A stretch of 64,000 bases of DNA, taken from positions 3,052,302-3,116,301 of the forward strand of contig CM035809.1 in the NCBI GenBank assembly GCA_020466095.1. Reading direction: 5' to 3'. Position 1 is the stretch's first letter; every line of letters begins with the position of its first letter. The translations under genes were made by a program, and so were the position numbers. The notes under the pieces are model-generated. The model was not told the origin of the DNA, made no database searches, and was given only the letters and a program-made list of their open reading frames with translations. The DNA comes from Chlorops oryzae (Eukaryota; Arthropoda; Insecta; Diptera; Chloropidae). Shown here in pieces: positions 11,412-22,779 of the stretch.

Positions 11412-12234
11412 ATGTGTAAGGGAAGTGTCGTGACAATTCTTGTGGTACCACAACGGGCCAACCTACTGTGCCTACGTGAGCAAGCAGCTGCCACTTCTAC
11501 CTACCTACCTACCTAGTCTTTTAGTCTAGTCTTTGACTACAATAAAAAATTCACCTTGTATAAATATATTACCATGATGAAAAAATTACGTTAGTTTTTG
11601 TGATTTTTCTTTACAAAAAAAAATATATGTGTGCGTACTTTTTCTATAAAAAAAGGTCCGTTTTGTGTACATTTTGATCAGTTTTTTTGGCAACACTGCT
11701 TGCTACGTTAAGAGTAATAGCTTGTTCTCACGACGTTGTGAAGCAAGTGCTTCGGCTTTCATTCTCGCTTCGCAGGAGAAGCAAGCTGCGAAGCACGCGC
11801 TTTGCCATACAAATTTTTGACAGCAAGTAGCAAGTAGCGAAGCAAGTTAAATTTGATATCAACCCTGCTTGCTATCGAAAATAATAGGAAATAGTGGGAA
11901 ATAAATGACAGCAGAGAAAGAAAAATAAGCAATCCGGGTAAAAAGATGCATTCTTTAAAATTAAATTATGCTTAACCCTCTAATGCATCATTTTTTTTTT
12001 TTGCTGATAAAATCAGACTAGACCAATTTTGGGTGTAGAAGAACGATTCTGAAGTCAGATTTTAAATTTAGTACTTACTTTAGCTGGAATAAGCGAATAT
12101 ACCGAACCCGCCTAGAGGCGGACCTATGCACTGCAGGTTTAAAAACCAATGGAATTATATGTAAGAAAAGATGTATTTTTTTTAATAAGAACCATCATCT
12201 CTCACTTTATTGAGCGATGTGAAACTTGAGGAAA

Positions 12235-12588
12235 CATTTTTTTGTGGTTGAATTACACAGATTCAGCTTACATTTTGTGCAAAAAGCCTGAGTTTCAGAT
12301 TTACATCCAGGCATTTTACATTGTTTTTTTCCAGAATCGCTCTAAAAATTCACACCAATGACCAATTTGATCATACCGTACATTTTGTAATGGCAAGTGA
12401 GTTCTTCTTATTTTCGATGAGGCTGGAACAGTTTGGGAAGACTGAGATGATGGTCTTCCCCGAGGTCGAGGTTGAACACAGCCAACCAAACAGGCTGCTT
12501 CAGCTACTTCGCAACGAAAGTTGGGATGTTGACATTTTACATGTCCATCATGTATTATAATTTCACTCATACCGTAATGGACAAACAT
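12235..12588 (-). pseudogene. piggyBac transposase C-terminal relic
   Basis: The minus strand reads EVAEAACLVGCVQPRPRGRP, then VRYDQIGHWCEFLER, and after a frame change KCPGCKSETQAFCTKCKLNLC. The spaced Cys pairs match the Cys-rich C-terminal domain of piggyBac transposases. The catalytic part is missing; the next sequence upstream is the DINE-like insert. Its position within TTAA-bounded TIRs supports the call. Confidence 0.72.
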
Positions 12589-13248
12589 GTAAGAAAGCTA
12601 AAGTCGGTCAAGCCCGACATTGATATACCCAGCGTCCCGAGAAACTGTATGAGCTTTGCCTTTCTGTATAGAAGTTACGAAAAATCTCCATTTGTGGGCG
12701 TGGGAGTGGGCGGGCAACATAAATTTTTCCCTACACCTGTCAATCACCTTGGTCAACCTATGTTGCAAATTTGAAGCTTCTACGTCTTTTACTTCAGAAG
12801 TAACGATAAACCCTAATTTGTGGGCTTATTTGTGGGCGTGGCTCGAGGAGGGCGGCGTTCAGTTTTTTTCAGGATACATATCTTTTTGTAATTTACCAGT
12901 ACACCAAATATCAATAAAATGTGTTGAGTGGTTCTCAAGTTATAAGCATTTAACTCAATACACATTATATTCATTTGTGGGCGTGGAAGTGGGCGGATGT
13001 CTTCCATTTTCACTTAAGATCATACTCGTATCCCGATATACTTGTGTGCCGAATTTCGACGTGATTGGTCCAGCCGTTTCGGAGGAGATCCGACCACAGA
13101 CGGACGGACGGACCGACGGACATGTCTAAATCAATTCAGTTTTTGATCCTGATCAAGAATATATATATATGTCTATATCTCCGGAGCTTAGTTCTCCTTG
13201 GTACAAGATTCGCACAAAACTAATATACACCGCTTACGCTGGGTATAA
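12586..13248 (+). repeat. DINE-like repeat, family B, inside the piggyBac-like element
   Basis: It starts GTAAGAAAGCTAAAGTCGG and TCAAGCCCGAC, contains several TTTGTGGGCGTGG blocks and a GACGGACGGAC microsatellite (about 13,095-13,122), and ends CGCTTACGCTGGGTATAA. Family B copies also lie at 21.0, 25.1 and 30.3 kb. Confidence 0.65.
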
Positions 13249-14467
13249 TTACATGCGGAATGCATAGCTCCGCCTGTAGACGGTCAGACAATCTAGAGAG
13301 CTTTGGTGGTCTCCACAAATTTTTTTGGTAGCTATTTTCACACAGATTGAGAGATAAATAATTTCCGTACTTACCAGTATTTTTTTTAACTTCCAAAAAG
13401 GAGAATTTTTATGATATTTTGTGATTTAAAAGTTTGATTGTTGCGCAACTTACTTCGAACGTCTGTTTCCAATGAAAATCGCCTTGCGAATGAAACAGCT
13501 GCGTAACGGATCATGCTACCGCTTTGCTTCGTAGAACAATAATTAGAGTGAAGCTTTTTTTATTGTCATAGAAAAATTTCGTTTAAAATTTTTTGTTTGT
13601 TTTCATTTTATACCACTTTAACTAAAGCCCGCCTAAAGGCGGGTTTATGCATTAGAGGGTTAACAATTAACTTCCACTTTATCTCCATTTCGCAACAACC
13701 AAATTTTTTGCTAATGATAATAAACAAAAACCAACAGTCAAAACAAAGCAATGCTGCCAACTGTTAGCAACAGAATGTGAAAAAATATCTATGTTGGTAT
13801 CATTGGAACGAAGCAAGATTGCACCGTGAGAACGGGTAAATCTGCATCTCGCTTCAGATAACCGAAACACTTGCTTCACAACGCCGTGAGAACAAGCTAT
13901 AAAAGACAAAAAGAATAGAATATCGCAAACAGCAGTGCTGCCAACTCCTCAGAAGCAAAATACGCTAAAACTTAGTGATTTAACATCAAATTTTGAAAAC
14001 GTTTCTTGAGCATTTATTTATTAGAAATTTGGTATGAACGCAACAAAAATAGCTAAGCGCTAAATGCGCTAGATCTAAAAAGCGCTAAGTTGGCATCACT
14101 GGCTATTTGCTTTCATAGGCTCTCAATGTATGTATGCATTTAAGTATGTCCCAGCCGGAAATTTCCCGGTGAAACAATCAATGATTTCAGCGTGACATAG
14201 AGCCGCGACTCCTCCTGATTATACACCAACTTTCTAATGAAATTAACACACAAGCGGCATTGGCAGTCATAAGAGCATATGTCACGAGTTTGTCACCGAA
14301 AGTGGAGTAGATCTACTCCGTCGTACCGATACCTCTATCGATGACAGTGCCATTGGAGTTGCGATGAATTTCATTACCTTTCGATGACACTGCCATTGCA
14401 ATTGCGATAAAAAGTACCTTCTCTCGATGGCAATGCCATTGCAATTGAGAAGTACTGAAGTTTTCCC

Positions 14468-15943
14468 CATGTAGGAGTGTAGGTCTAACTCTCGACGTCG
14501 AAAAGGCTCTGCCGCGATGGGGAAATACACCATTAGGCAGGTATAGGAAATTCAACAAATTGGGGAAATTCACCAAAAAGCTACCAACAAAAACCTTAGG
14601 CAGGAATAGGAATATCAACAAATTCGAGAAATTCACCAAAAAGCTACCAACAACAATACGGGTAGACACAAACAGGCACTATGATGCCACTTGCAAGAAA
14701 ATTATCAAAGAAACACGGCGTCAGCTCGGTTTTTTATATTGCTTGAAAAGTTCATAATTGAAACTTTAATAAATGTATTACGATATGTTTTTTCTTAATG
14801 TGCACGAATGTTTTCATTTTGTAATAAATTTACAAACATTTTTGACTACGACTACGAATTTGATTGTACATAGAATTTAATATTTTTAATAAAACATTGT
14901 GATCAAAAAGTTATGTAGACAAGGTAGGACTTAAAAAACAATATCTGTATCTCCTTGACTTTGAGTTTCCTTGATTAGTTTCATGTTTTTCAAGCTTTTC
15001 ATATCATTTTATGAGTTTGGTAGATATTTTACATGTAATGTACTCGAAAATCACCCAAAATTAAAAATAAAAGTGGCAATGCATTTCAACAGAGCAGAGC
15101 TAAATATATCGCTGCTTTATCATGCTTCTCTTTTCCTCATGCTATATGCCCAAGGGCGTAGCCAGGATCTGAATTAGGGGGGGGAAAAAAATTTATTAAA
15201 TGAAAAATCAACACTTGTTGTTTTAAATAGTACTTTAAGAAAATTTTGTTTTATTTATGTATGTACATATACTACCAAGGGCAACGTTGAGAGTTGCCAG
15301 AAATATCGAAAAATTTGTGCTATTAAAAAGGGTTAGACGGCTTTTACATTGATCGATTGTCGGCCAGCAGCTCTCATCGATTTTTGCGTGTGTTAGCAAG
15401 GGACGAAAGTGAAGCGGTCAAAACCGTTTGTACTAGCCGTGCCACCGATTTTTATGCCGATTTCGGTTGCTTAAAAACTGTGCAGTGTGTAAGAAAACGC
15501 CGACGGAAGACGATTTCAAAAAGGAATTCGAAAAAATCGTTAAAATCGCATCGACAATCGATCAATGTAAAGGCCGACTTAGCAATTTCAAAGGCCAAAA
15601 CACAATTAGGCTGCCTGCAGACAACCGCTCGTCTGCTGGCAGCCTTGGTGTTCAACAATTGCGACTGAGAGTGTAGAAAATTTGAGTAGCTCTATAAATT
15701 TGTATGTGGTCTGTTATAACTCATTTAACAATTATTTAAAACAAAGTATGCGCAGAGTTTTATCAAAATACTAATTTTTATGTCGGCAAAAATTATTTTT
15801 CCAAATTATTGTTAAAATTTTTTTCTAGGCGTGCTCGTTTAAGTCTACGCCTACGCCCATGTATATGCCTATGTTGAAGCAGCGTAGCTCTAACACATTG
15901 CAGGGATTAGAAAGAAAAAGAGTTAGACCTACACTCCTACATG
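14468..15943. mobile_element. hAT-type MITE, CATGTAGGA family, copy 1
   Basis: The TIR CATGTAGGAGTGTAGGTCTA (continuing ACTCT) is perfect at both ends. The 8-bp TSD GTTTTCCC is at 14460-14467 and 15944-15951. The empty site is seen in copy 2 near 48,000 with one mismatch. A second family member is at 44,608-45,363. Length beyond that sibling is due to a nested hAT MITE at 15,151-15,861. Confidence 0.85.
15151..15861. mobile_element. hAT-type MITE nested in the CATGTAGGA element
   Basis: The ends CAAGGGCGTAG and CTACGCCCATG are inverted. The 8-bp TSD TATATGCC flanks it (15143-15150 and 15862-15869). The sibling at 44.6-45.4 kb lacks it. Around 15,340-15,680 it contains a GC-richer segment without an identifiable ORF. 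Confidence 0.8.
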
Positions 15944-16037
15944 GTTTTCCCCTTGATATTCTTGGTGAAAAAATTAATGAATTTGTCCTTTATGAGAATT
16001 TTTCCGTCCGGGATTGACATACTTAAATGCATACATA

Positions 16038-16556
16038 CTTTGAAGCATAGATTATTTTAAGAAAAATTAAGAGCGGACCTTTTTTAATATAGGTTTTAAT
16101 GCATTTTTTTTTCATAAATTTTGTACAAACTTAAACGGTATTTTATTTTAATAAAAATAAGGAACATAAATGTGTCGTTGACTAAAAAGAAAAAGAAACA
16201 TAAACAAAACATTCTGTTTTAAAAAGTGTTATTACTTAGAACTAATGTACATCAACAGCAAATGTCTCGATCGCTAATATGTGTACATTTTGCAGTCTTT
16301 TCGTTTCATAACTTGAATCAGGGATGCAGCCAGAGAAATAATGCTCTGGTAGTTCTGATATTCGCAAGAGTGGTAGATTAATCAATTTTGAGACAGTATC
16401 CAAAAAATATTTGGGGGGGGTTTTTTGAAAATTGTTCGAGTTATGGAAATTATATTTTAAGAGCGTCCAATTCTGTGATTTAGAGTGGCCAATTTTACAT
16501 TAAGAGTGGCTAGAGCGGCCAGAGCGGCCGCCTTAAAATAATCCATGCTTTGAAGG
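16038..16556. repeat. TIR repeat with GCAT(A/G)GATTATTTTAA ends
   Basis: The left arm at 16045-16061 and inverse right arm at 16533-16548 share about 17 bp and are followed internally by GCGG(A/C)C motifs. No TSD is clear and no ORF is visible. Confidence 0.45.
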
Positions 16557-16713
16557 CTCAGTTACTCTTGATTGAACGTAACTTGACTTTACTTATTTAA
16601 TCAGCTGACTTGATGTGTTTAGTACATTTTCTATAGGAGCAGTTACTGAAAACTTCCCCCCTATTATGAATTCATACGATACACGATAAACGCTTGCATT
16701 CTGTTATGCCATA

Positions 16714-17027
16714 CAGTGGAATATCCGGCTCTCGATTAACCGGCGTCTCGGTTAACCGGCGCGCTGACGGCTCAATTTTTTTTCGCAATTTAGCGAAAAA
16801 AAAGTCAGAAATCAAAGTAAAACAATCGAAAATGTCAGATTTCTTTGCAAAAAAATAAATTGATTCTCTTTTTTTCAATAAAAAACAAAGAATATAGACC
16901 ATTATATAGCTTGTGTGACTTTGTTTTGCTGCTACTCAAAATTTTCAGATTTACTCGATTAACCGGCGTTTTGATTATCCGGCGCACTGCTTGGTCCGGT
17001 GCATGCCGGATAATCGAGGTTCCACTG
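16714..17027. mobile_element. pogo/Tigger-like MITE
   Basis: The terminus CAGTGGAATATCCGG and its inverse CCGGATAATCGAGGTTCCACTG resemble the CAGTGGAACCTCGATTATCC ends of pogo/Tigger elements. TA flanks both sides (16712-16713 and 17028-17029). CGATTAACCGGCG motifs repeat internally. At 314 bp it has no transposase. Confidence 0.82.
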
Positions 17028-17067
17028 TATTACGAATTGAAATGTATCGTATTATATCTGACAGTTA

Positions 17068-17198
17068 GGCCGCAAATATAGTGGAAGCAAAGCTGAAGCT
17101 GAAGCGTAAGCTGTCATGTATTTGTTGTTGCCAAAATACAACAAACACATGACAGCTTACGCTTCAGCTGCAGCTTTGCTTCCACTATAATTGCGGCC
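17068..17198. mobile_element. Harbinger-type foldback MITE
   Basis: A 131-bp near-perfect hairpin starts GGCCGCAAATATAGTGGAAG and closes with the inverse. The TSD TTA (17065-17067 and 17199-17201) fits PIF/Harbinger. The arms are about 55-60 nt around a short TTGTTGTTGCC loop. Confidence 0.8.
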
Positions 17199-17201
17199 TT
17201 A

Positions 17202-18186
17202 GCGTTTATCGTATATCGTTAATATATGGTATTGCGATACGATACGTACACTGAGCGAACGTAATCATGATTTTTTTAAAAGGGCGCATTGTTATTCACA
17301 GTCCTTTTGATTTTCGAGCAGAACAAAAATTTCAAAAGAAAAATGGTTGAGTCAACAACATTTTTGGTTGATTTAAAGGAAATATGTTTAATTACATTTC
17401 TTTTCGTTCCGTATAATTCTCATTTGTTTTATAAAATAAGACATATAAGATATGTATTCATCTTAGAACTTTTTAAGCATTGCGAAAGCAGTCACCAAAA
17501 CGGAGTCACGAAATCGGATGAAGTCCATCCGATGGCTTTTTTTTGGGTTATGTTCAGCAGAGTGCTCTATGGCCATTTGCTTTGAACGATAATTAAATTT
17601 TTTTTGACATTTCTTGTATAGGTATTTTTTTTTTTGAGTTTTTTAAAAAAATATCTTGTCATTTCAACTATGTCCGTGGTTGGTTTAACAATTTAAATTT
17701 AAATCCATTTTTGAAAATTATCATTTCAATTCAACCTGAAATATGGTTGATTCAAAAAGGAAATTTTTTATTTTTTCAAAAAGAAAAATTGTTAAAATTA
17801 AAAATATTCCTTGTTGAAGCCGTTTTGTATGTGTTGTTTCCTTTTGATTTAACCAGTTTTCTGGTTGATTTTTTTCTCTGTGTACCGTATCAGCTGTTCA
17901 ATTTTAAATGCATGCAAGCGGATGAAAAATTGCGTACGATACGCAGAAAAATATTGAAATTGTAAAATTTTTTACTCTTTACAAAAAATTTTTAATAAAA
18001 AACAAGTAAAACAGTTTACATCGGCTAAGCCAATTGCACACATACCTTTTCCTCAGCCTGAAATATGTTAAAACATTAACTTTACAAAAAATTCCTGCCG
18101 TTTTCGTTGTTCTAGCTTGGATATCTATTTATACCTTATCTGTACTTCGCTTTAGCTTCTAAAACTCGAGATTATTATTAAGCACA
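17202..18186. other. No gene or named repeat recognised
   Basis: AT-rich non-coding DNA with short spurious ORFs only. Several TTTGGTTGATTTAA / TTTTTCAAAAAGAAA motifs recur loosely between 17,330 and 17,960, but I could not define an element. Confidence 0.5.
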
Positions 18187-18188
18187 AA

Positions 18189-18375
18189 ATTTTCGCGGAT
18201 GGTGGTCTTGATCAAATTTTAGCCGTTAGAGGACATTTTGTCTAGCTGCGAAATACTCAATTCAAAATAATGAAAATCAATTTTTTGCGAATTTCGCGAA
18301 TGGTGGTCGAGGTCAAATTTTAACCGTTAGAGGACATTTTTTCTAGCTGCGAAATACTCAATTGAAAATAGTGAA
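18189..18375. repeat. Two-copy tandem repeat, about 101-bp unit
   Basis: Unit 1 (18189-18289) and unit 2 (18290 to about 18375) share TTTCGCG(G/A)ATGGTGGTC, then TTAGAGGACATTTT and CTAGCTGCGAAATACTCAAT at the same spacing. Confidence 0.8.
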
Positions 18376-18552
18376 GCACCCCTTAATTGCCTTCTTGCGA
18401 CTGCCTCAATGCGGTCTCATTTTCATTTGGAGTTATTAAAAAGGCAATCGATGTTGAGGTAAACATTTGACATTTGGACAACTGACACCTCTTTTGAAAA
18501 TATGTGTTATTATTTGGCAATAACAGCTGTTTTCAAAAAAAAAAAGTAAACA

Positions 18553-19096
18553 TCCCAGCGGCAAATGTCCCGCTGACATCATCGTTGAAGTCAGGGTGAC
18601 TTTGGATCCGGTATGCATGACAATTCATATGAGACTTTGTATGACATTTGTACAGGAGTTGGACAGTGATTTCACCGGTGACATGCATTTAAAAAAAAAG
18701 CATTTAAGAGAGAAGCACATGCTCTTTTCTCTCTCAATGTTAATTTATAGAACCCATAGCTGGTCAGTTGAAAACTCGCTTCTTTGCCCTCTCTTTGAAT
18801 ATTTCGAAAATTTTTAAAAATCAATTTTTAATAATTTTTGTTCGCCTCAGCCAGGGATCGAACCCGCGATCTTCGGATTGAGAGTCGAGCACTCATCATC
18901 TACGCCACTTCATGCTAACGCCGAACTAACGCGAAAACCTTATTTAAATTTCAGTAGCCAATGAGAGGCAAGCACATGAACAGCATCCCACCACGATGAC
19001 ATGTCCTCCAAGATGTCATGCATGACAATGTCACCTATATGTCATCGATGACATCACTGATGACATTGTCATGCAGGAGATAATTTGCCGCTGGGA
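18553..19096. repeat. TIR element with TCCCAGCGGCAAAT ends
   Basis: TCCCAGCGGCAAAT at 18553 is matched by ATTTGCCGCTGGGA ending at 19096. Subterminal TGACAT/ATGTCA motifs are dense at 18,960-19,075. A tRNA-like segment lies inside on the minus strand. The TSD is unclear and no ORF is convincing. Confidence 0.6.
18843..18909 (-). repeat. tRNA-like sequence (SINE head or pseudo-tRNA)
   Basis: The minus strand has an A-box-like TGGCGTAGATGATGAG and a perfect B-box-like GGTTCGATCCC at tRNA spacing, with CTCTCAA where an anticodon loop would lie. The anticodon stem pairs poorly, so I do not call a functional tRNA gene. Confidence 0.5.
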
Positions 19097-19659
19097 TACA
19101 TCACTGACACTAACACAATTGCAAATATATCGGGCGTGTAAAAACGATAATAGTGGTCCTCATGCAGGTTCGCAAATAGCCTTCGTAAATTTTGCGATCG
19201 CAAATTTTCCGACGCTGAATGAGCGACCCTCCTACATGTTTGCCAAAAATCAATCAGCTGCTTCACGATAAGGCTCTCTCACATCGTAAAACATGTTTGA
19301 CGGCAAGGTTGAATTATTGGCAATTGAATTATGATATAATGCAAAACAATTCTTAATTTAATAAATTTGATTTTTTTTTCGATAAACATTATCGGATCGA
19401 AACCAAACTTCATATTTGGTAGTTTGGGACCATAAGCTTATATAATTTGCTGAGAAATAAAAAAATAAAAAAATAAGGACCAGTCTAATATACATCCATT
19501 GTCATTACCAAATTGTGCTCCGGAAGGATGGTGAAAAGCTGTTTTCCAGTGCTCTTTTTCTAATGGATGTAAGAATCACTCCGAAAATGACACAATAAAG
19601 TTAAATTTTGAGTTCCATCAAAGAACGTAGTGTATTTTAGTAATTTGACCGAATGAGCA

Positions 19660-19797
19660 AGCACAGTGTATCAATTTTGGGATCCATGCTGACCCTCAAC
19701 AGCCGCTATAATCACATAATTAGTTTCAAGGTCGTTGAGCACAACTTCCAATCGCGTCGTATCAATAACACAGACAGGATTGGTCTGCCTTGGATCA
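19660..19797 (-). other. Coding-like fragment of unknown identity
   Basis: One minus-strand frame is open for about 40 codons (GDPRQTNPVCVIDTTRLEVV ... VIIAAVEGQHG) with protein-like composition, directly beside the start of a large duplication. I do not recognise the family. It could be an exon or a transposon relic. Confidence 0.25.
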
Positions 19798-21026
19798 CCT
19801 AAATTATTGAATTCGGGCGATAATGTTGCTTCGCAGTCCAGGCATTATTACGTTGAAGCAAATACCTTATAACTATAGTAACTATAGATATTTATGGTGT
19901 TTGGTTGAAGCGTGAAGCGTATTCATCTGACCGTGGAATCTGAACTCTTTCATGGGATTTTTTGAATAAATTCCTAAAGCTGGAATGGCTGATTGCTTCG
20001 CTAAAATACTGTTAACCCCGTTTGCTTTTAAATTCGACTAAGCAAAGGTTTGGTTTTTGGATAGTTAAGTAATTTTGAGGCACTATTCTGCCTTGAATAA
20101 AAAACCCTTTGCTCTTCAAACATAATTTTCTAATGAAAAGAATTTTGAATCCGAATTACTTTCCATTGGCATTGAGTTATATTTTCAACCATCAAACAGT
20201 CTTGAAAACTTAGTTTTTAGAAATGCAATTTTTTTAATGGCTTCCATAAAAGCCACGCAAGTGCATTCTTTTCTCTTCATAAGACTTTCTTTCCTTTTTG
20301 TGATTCTTTTCCCATTTTCTGTATTGTTTCCTGTAAAACAATCGCGCTCATGCATGTGTGAATTTGTTACACAACAAAGGAAATTACGCGCAAAAATAAT
20401 GAGCTCTTATCACGAACCAGCAAAAAAAAATCATCGAAAATTGGCTTTTGCTGTGGAAGCTTAATAAAACAGACTGAAAAATGAACATGAAATTCAAAAT
20501 AGAAAAAAATAAAAATATATCTCATTGATGTTTACGCTTTTACGCTGGCTTCTGTCCATCGCAAATGTTCGCCGATTGCTTGAGAGTAGTGAGCGTTTCG
20601 GAAATCAGGCACCATTCAGCAATATTTCCTAGAGTTGTTTACATTTTTCGTCAATAAAAGCAAAATTATGTAATAAATTGTCTTGCTTGAAATGAAGGTC
20701 TTTCTGTTGCAATAAATAAAAATAACATCTTTCAGGATTCTTGTTTTAAAGTTCTTTGGCTGTTTTATGAAATTAATTGGTAGCCTATGAAGCCAGGTTT
20801 TGGTTGACTTTGAAAAAACTTTCGATTTTAAAAATTTTAATAAAAATTTTTGGCGATTTTTTTTTTTTCATTCCCAATGTTTGTGGTTTTTTTTAACTAT
20901 TAATTCCATTCTACTTAAGATATCAGCTTTAAACGGAAAATAAAATATTTCACAGGAAACACTGTGATTTTTTTAGTTCAAGTTGATTTGCAGTTTTTAT
21001 ATCTGGGAAATACCAGTATAATACCA

Positions 21027-21498
21027 GTGGGTATATTAGTTTTGTGCGGATCTTGTAACATCTACAACTAAAGTCTGTCGATAAGAACTAATATATATGT
21101 ATGTATATTCTTAATCAGGATCTGAAACGATTAAGACATGTTCCTCTTTCCGTCCGTCGGTGGTCGGATCTCCTTCCAGACGGCAGGACCAATCACCTCA
21201 AAACATGGCACACATGTATTTTGGCCCCCGAGAACTATCCTAAGTGAAAATGGGCGGCCACTTTGGATATTTCTTGCAACTTCCGAAGTAAAAGGCGTAA
21301 AAGCTTCAAACTCAAAACATAGATTGACAAACACGAATGAAAAGTGAACGGGAAAAATTTTTGTGTGCCGGACACTGCTAAGCCCACAAACACTATTATT
21401 GTATTCATTGGTACGGAAAGGCAAAACATAGTGCGTGGGTATATCCGGGACGCTAGGTACGCTCGTGCTTGACCGACTTTTAGCTTTCTTACTTGTTG
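21027..21498 (-). repeat. DINE-like repeat, family B (inside duplication copy 1)
   Basis: The reverse complement begins AAGTAAGAAAGCTAAAAGTC and ends at CACTGGTATTATACTGG, with the GTTTTGGGCGG-type body. The GTCCGTC microsatellite is short here. The matching copy is at 30,271-30,741. Confidence 0.6.
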
Positions 21499-22005
21499 GT
21501 AACTGTTCTCCATTTGAAAGGTAGGCCACCCTTAAGAGGGAAAGACGATTAAATAAAGGAAAACGTCTGAAATATTCAACCGTTTTTCAATAGTTTTCCA
21601 CCTCACAACCACTCCCTTCCCACTTTCCCATCTCACCCATTCCAAAAAGATCTTTATAGGTTGGTTTATTGAGCATAACAGTTGAAAATGAGTGGCGTAG
21701 AAATTCCGTTTTTATTCGTCTAACGTGTTAATTTTCTTAACCCCACATTAAGATTTTTAATGCAGTGGAAATGTGTCAGCTTCAAGATGGAAATTATATG
21801 CAAGTAATTGGAATGATGGAAAACATATGAACTGAGTACTTAAGGGCATAAAAATTCTTCGTCATAAAAACGGAAAAAAATTTATGACTATGCACAAGAA
21901 TTTATGCTCGTCGTTTCCTTTTTCTTGGGCACAGAATTTCTTGTGGCACGTTCTTATCCTGTCGTGCACTGTGTGGATATATTTTGCGAAAGTTCCTTTA
22001 AAGTC

Positions 22006-22336
22006 ATCTATATATATAAAATAATGTTGCGAAATGTGTTTGTGTTGAACTTTCTCGGCACTGGCTGAACCGATTTGCATGCAGTTTTTTTGTTTGAAAG
22101 GTGAAGTCTGCCTGAATGTTTTAAGCTATATGCGACATTGGTGCGTGTGCGACATTGGTGCGCGTGCGACATTGGTGCGTGTGTCGTGAGATATCAGCAT
22201 TTTTGTGAGTTGTAAGAATTGATAGATAGAAAGATTGATAGATTGATTGATTGACAGATTGATAGACTGATTGATTGATATACTAAAAGATTGATAGATT
22301 GAAACGAAGGCTCGCGGAGCGAGCCTTGGTGCCAGT
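22006..22336 (+). mobile_element. Helitron-like element, internally deleted
   Basis: It opens TCTATATATATAAAATAATG, the style of Helitron 5' ends, followed by three 18-bp GCGACATTGGTGCGTGT repeats (22,131-22,185). It then jumps to the hairpin AAGGCTCGCGGAGCGAGCCTT near the 3' end. Compared with 31,253-32,433 it lacks most of the middle. Confidence 0.55.
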
Positions 22337-22779
22337 TAAATATAAAATTTGGGGTGTCTTAAGGACATTTAATTTTTTTTTTTCGAAATATATAAAAAAT
22401 ACCCTCGAGGCTCACGACGAAAAAAATCATTATGTCATCGCTTATTTTTTTTTTTGGGGGGACTTGGCCTCGCTGTCGGAAATATTTTCTCTTTAAGAGT
22501 TGCTTTGAGCACTTTTTATTCTACGACTATTAACGACGAATGATTCATAGCCCTACTCAGTCCATAAACGTTTCTGTAAAAAATCTTGTAAGAAATTCGG
22601 ACTGCTCCAGCATTAAAATGGCAATAATCTTTGAAATAGTGTAGAAAAGGCATCAAACATTAATGTTTCTTTTATTTGACAAATCGAAAAAGGACTCAGG
22701 GCATTATGTACTTATTCTAAAAATGATGAACGACTTGCTTTAGGCACAATTTATGAACGATACACGGAGAGAAATAAGT

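Larger units (their letters stand above)
5711..11512 (+). mobile_element. Apparently full-length LOA-like non-LTR retrotransposon
   Basis: The element has a 5' leader of about 800 bp (5711-6513), ORF1, ORF2 with endonuclease, reverse transcriptase and RNase H, and a short 3' UTR ending in a CTAC/TACC tandem tail instead of poly(A). It is flanked by the 7-bp TSD CTAGTCT (5704-5710 and 11513-11519). The unoccupied site, with one CTAGTCT, is present at about 47,236 in the other repeat copy. An ORF1 with a DUF4780-like domain, RNase H in ORF2 and a tandem-repeat tail all fit the LOA branch of the I superfamily. The clade name is inference. Confidence 0.88.
11976..13659. mobile_element. piggyBac-like element in a TTAA site
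   Basis: The TIRs CCCTCTAATGCAT and ATGCATTAGAGGG are bordered by TTAA on both sides (11972-11975 and 13660-13663). TTAA targeting and a CCC terminus are hallmarks of piggyBac. GC-rich subterminal CCCGCCT-AGGCGG hairpins sit near both ends. It contains a decayed transposase end (12235-12588) and a DINE-like repeat (12586-13248), and is itself inside the TAA element. Confidence 0.85.
11718..13899. mobile_element. TIR DNA element with TAA duplication, nested
   Basis: Inverted ends TAGCTTGTTCTCACG(A/G)CGTTG continue through GAAGCAAGTG at both termini. The flanking TAA (11715-11717 and 13900-13902) occurs once at the empty site in copy 2 (about 47,428). A 3-bp TWA target fits PIF/Harbinger, but the TIR sequence does not prove the superfamily. 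It has no transposase of its own; most of the interior is a later piggyBac-like insertion. Confidence 0.75.
3538..16034 (+). repeat. Long repeat block, copy 1 (interrupted)
   Basis: The segments 3538-5710, 11520-11717, 13900-14467 and 15944-16034 align in order with 44220-48085 at high identity. The intervening pieces are insertions: a LOA-like LINE, a TIR element with TSD TAA, and a hAT MITE with an 8-bp TSD. The block contains a foldback (3,995-4,588) and a small TIR element (14,132-16,034). I saw no long ORF of its own. It could be a large non-autonomous element, a segmental duplication or an unmerged haplotype. Confidence 0.75.
14132..16034. repeat. Small TIR element disrupted by a hAT insertion
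   Basis: The TIRs GTATGCATTTAAGTATGTC (14132-14150) and its inverse (16016-16034) bound it. In copy 2 the undisrupted form is 419 bp (47,667-48,085). The interior has tandem half-palindromes around TGCCATTGCAATTG and CGATGACA. No coding sequence is visible. Confidence 0.65.

Noticed and set aside
18843..18909. Functional tRNA gene
   Set aside because: A and B boxes are present but the anticodon stem does not pair; more likely SINE-derived.
20237..20464. Duplicated ORF MASIKATQVHSF, also at 29,483-29,731
   Set aside because: Present in both duplicate blocks only because the DNA is duplicated. The C-terminus changes with a one-base A-run difference, and no domain is visible.
22131..22185. CRISPR-like regularly spaced repeats (also 31,377-31,430)
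   Set aside because: They are contiguous 18-bp tandem units without spacers, in a eukaryotic Helitron-like element.
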